Source: Flavobacterium commune
GTDB taxonomy: Bacteria; Bacteroidota; Bacteroidia; Flavobacteriales; Flavobacteriaceae
Length of the DNA: 64,000 bases
Direction of reading: 5' to 3'
NCBI RefSeq assembly: GCF_001857965.1
Contig: NZ_CP017774.1
Coordinates: 1,984,001 to 2,048,000 of the forward strand
The notes beneath the pieces are model-generated. The model did not search any database. It saw only the letters and a program-made list of their open reading frames with translations, and was not told the DNA's origin. The position numbers and the translations under genes are program-made. Of this stretch, positions 62,712-64,000 are shown piece by piece (the first letter of the stretch is position 1; the number at the start of each line of letters is the position of its first letter).

Positions 62712-64000
62712 ATGTCAGCAGAAGGTCACGATCACGCTCACGATCACGAACACGAACACCACCATAAAGAGACATTCATTACTAAATACATTTTTAGTAT
62801 TGATCACAAAATGATTGCTAAGCAATACCTTATTACAGGTATTATTATGGGAGTTATTGGTATTAGTATGTCTTTGCTTTTTAGAATGCAATTAGCATGG
62901 CCAGAAGAGTCTTTTAAAATTTTTAATGTTTTATTAGGTGATAAATTTGCTCCTGAAGGTGTAATGGCTAATGATGTTTATCTTGCCTTAGTTACAATAC
63001 ACGGTACCATCATGGTATTCTTTGTATTGACAGCCGGATTGAGTGGTACGTTTAGTAACTTGCTTATTCCGCTTCAAATTGGTGCAAGAGATATGGCATC
63101 CGGATTTATGAATATGATTTCTTACTGGTTGTTCTTCTTATCAGCAGTAGTGATGTTAAGTTCATTATTTGTAGAAGCTGGTCCTGCATCAGCAGGTTGG
63201 ACAATCTATCCGCCTTTAAGTGCTTTACCACAGGCAATTCCTGGATCAGGTGCTGGTATGACTCTTTGGTTAGTATCGATGGCTTTATTCATTGCTTCTT
63301 CTTTGATGGGATCTTTAAATTACATCGTAACTGTAATCAACTTAAGAACTAAAGGAATGTCTATGACAAGACTTCCTCTTACTATCTGGACATTCTTCGT
63401 GACAGCAATTATTGGTGTTATTTCGTTCCCGGTATTATTGTCTGCAGCTTTATTGTTGATTTTCGATAGAAGTTTTGGTACTTCATTCTTCTTATCCGAT
63501 ATTTATATTGCTGGTGAAGTTTTACATTACCAAGGTGGTTCTCCTGTATTGTTCGAACACTTATTCTGGTTCCTAGGTCACCCTGAGGTTTATATCGTAA
63601 TCTTGCCTGCAATGGGTCTTGTATCTGAAATTATGGCGACCAACTCTCGTAAACCAATCTTTGGTTACAGAGCGATGATTATGTCAGTTCTTGCAATTGC
63701 ATTTTTATCTACAATTGTATGGGGTCACCACATGTTTATCTCAGGTATGAATCCTTTCTTAGGTTCTGTATTTACATTTACTACTTTATTAATTGCAATT
63801 CCATCTGCTGTAAAAGCGTTCAACTGGATTACAACTTTGTGGAAAGGTAACTTACAATTAAACCCTGCTATGTTGTTCTCAATCGGGATGGTTTCAACTT
63901 TCATCACAGGAGGTTTAACAGGAATCATTTTAGGAGATAGTACATTAGATATTAACGTTCACGATACTTACTTTGTAATTGCTCACTTTCACTTAGTAAT
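62712..64000 (+). CDS. coxA: Cytochrome c oxidase subunit I (cut by window edge)
   Basis: The first 429 codons of the heme-copper oxidase catalytic subunit. It starts with a His/Asp/Glu-rich stretch (residues 5-18, HDHAHDHEHEHHHK). Then come the heme a ligand in TIHGTIMVFF, the CuB His-Tyr pair in HPEVYIVILP, the CuB His pair in WGHHMF, and the heme a3 and a ligands in HDTYFVIAHFHLV at the edge. The HPEVY motif indicates an A-type oxidase. The C-terminal part lies beyond the window. Confidence 0.95.
   Translation, partial: MSAEGHDHAHDHEHEHHHKETFITKYIFSIDHKMIAKQYLITGIIMGVIGISMSLLFRMQLAWPEESFKIFNVLLGDKFAPEGVMANDVYLALVTIHGTIMVFFVLTAGLSGTFSNLLIPLQIGARDMASGFMNMISYWLFFLSAVVMLSSLFVEAGPASAGWTIYPPLSALPQAIPGSGAGMTLWLVSMALFIASSLMGSLNYIVTVINLRTKGMSMTRLPLTIWTFFVTAIIGVISFPVLLSAALLLIFDRSFGTSFFLSDIYIAGEVLHYQGGSPVLFEHLFWFLGHPEVYIVILPAMGLVSEIMATNSRKPIFGYRAMIMSVLAIAFLSTIVWGHHMFISGMNPFLGSVFTFTTLLIAIPSAVKAFNWITTLWKGNLQLNPAMLFSIGMVSTFITGGLTGIILGDSTLDINVHDTYFVIAHFHLV

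Noticed and set aside
53172..64000. Recent horizontal transfer of the act-cox block
   Set aside because: Base composition, promoter type and codon use look the same as in neighbouring genes, and this gene order is typical for the phylum.

Overview
The window is chromosomal DNA from a member of the Bacteroidota, most likely Flavobacterium or a close relative. The evidence is low G+C content, promoters of the TTG-N18~22-TAnnTTTG type, start codons without Shine-Dalgarno sequences, an Alternative Complex III (act) cluster feeding a cytochrome c oxidase, TonB-dependent receptors, DUF3127/DUF4301/DUF2723 proteins and a group III truncated globin. No phage, insertion sequence, plasmid or CRISPR array was seen. 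It is mostly core genome with small accessory patches.

Layout. 1-7.1 kb: two M16 peptidases (one cut by the edge), rplU-rpmA, a large carboxypeptidase-regulatory/beta-barrel outer membrane protein and ahcY. 7.3-9.7 kb: a phosphopantetheinyl transferase, a repeat-rich spacer, and a Crp/Fnr regulator upstream of a small membrane protein and a truncated globin, with an FNR-like dyad at about -42 of their promoter. 9.7-15.7 kb: GGGP synthase, a PnuC-type transporter (perhaps for thiamine), DUF4301, arfB, then a TPP riboswitch and TonB receptor. 15.7-21 kb: a Rieske-like lipoprotein, greA, HIT hydrolase, transglutaminase, histidine kinase, DUF3127 protein and aat. 21-28.2 kb: a complete TPP-riboswitch-controlled thiamine operon, thiS-thiC-tenI-like-thiD-thiE-thiG-thiH-thiF, all on the minus strand. 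28.2-32.5 kb: tag, yhhQ, tsf, rpsB, rpsI and rplM. 32.5-41.3 kb: LacI regulator, secreted protein, polA, a 1-kb spacer with a candidate 32-codon gene, metallophosphoesterase, a thioredoxin without CxxC and a polysaccharide deacetylase. 41.4-50.8 kb: a DUF2723 membrane protein, tRNA-Gln, a universal stress protein and rimP-nusA-infB. 50.8-53 kb: accessory patch with an RHS C-terminal remnant, a small membrane protein, a RelE/ParE toxin and a SPOR protein. 53.1-64 kb: actABCDEF followed by coxB and a coxA cut by the window edge.

How the genes work together. Thiamine is handled twice: imported through the riboswitch-controlled TonB receptor (and possibly the PnuC protein), and made by the riboswitch-controlled thi operon. 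The act-cox block is one respiratory module passing electrons from menaquinol through ACIII to a heme-copper oxidase. Translation and transcription genes are spread through the window, and two of their units (greA and rimP-nusA-infB) start with a terminator-like hairpin just after the promoter.

The most notable signals are: short dispersed repeats that have entered reading frames (polA, polysaccharide deacetylase, globin 3' end, TonB receptor 5' end); promoter-proximal terminators in front of greA and rimP-nusA; an FNR-type site at a class II activator position; an RHS-tip/membrane-protein pair; redox folds that have lost key residues (thioredoxin WNESS, Rieske His to Asn/Asp); and a DUF3127 protein with an SSB-like acidic tail. 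All gene functions are inferred from motifs read by eye; no database search was run.
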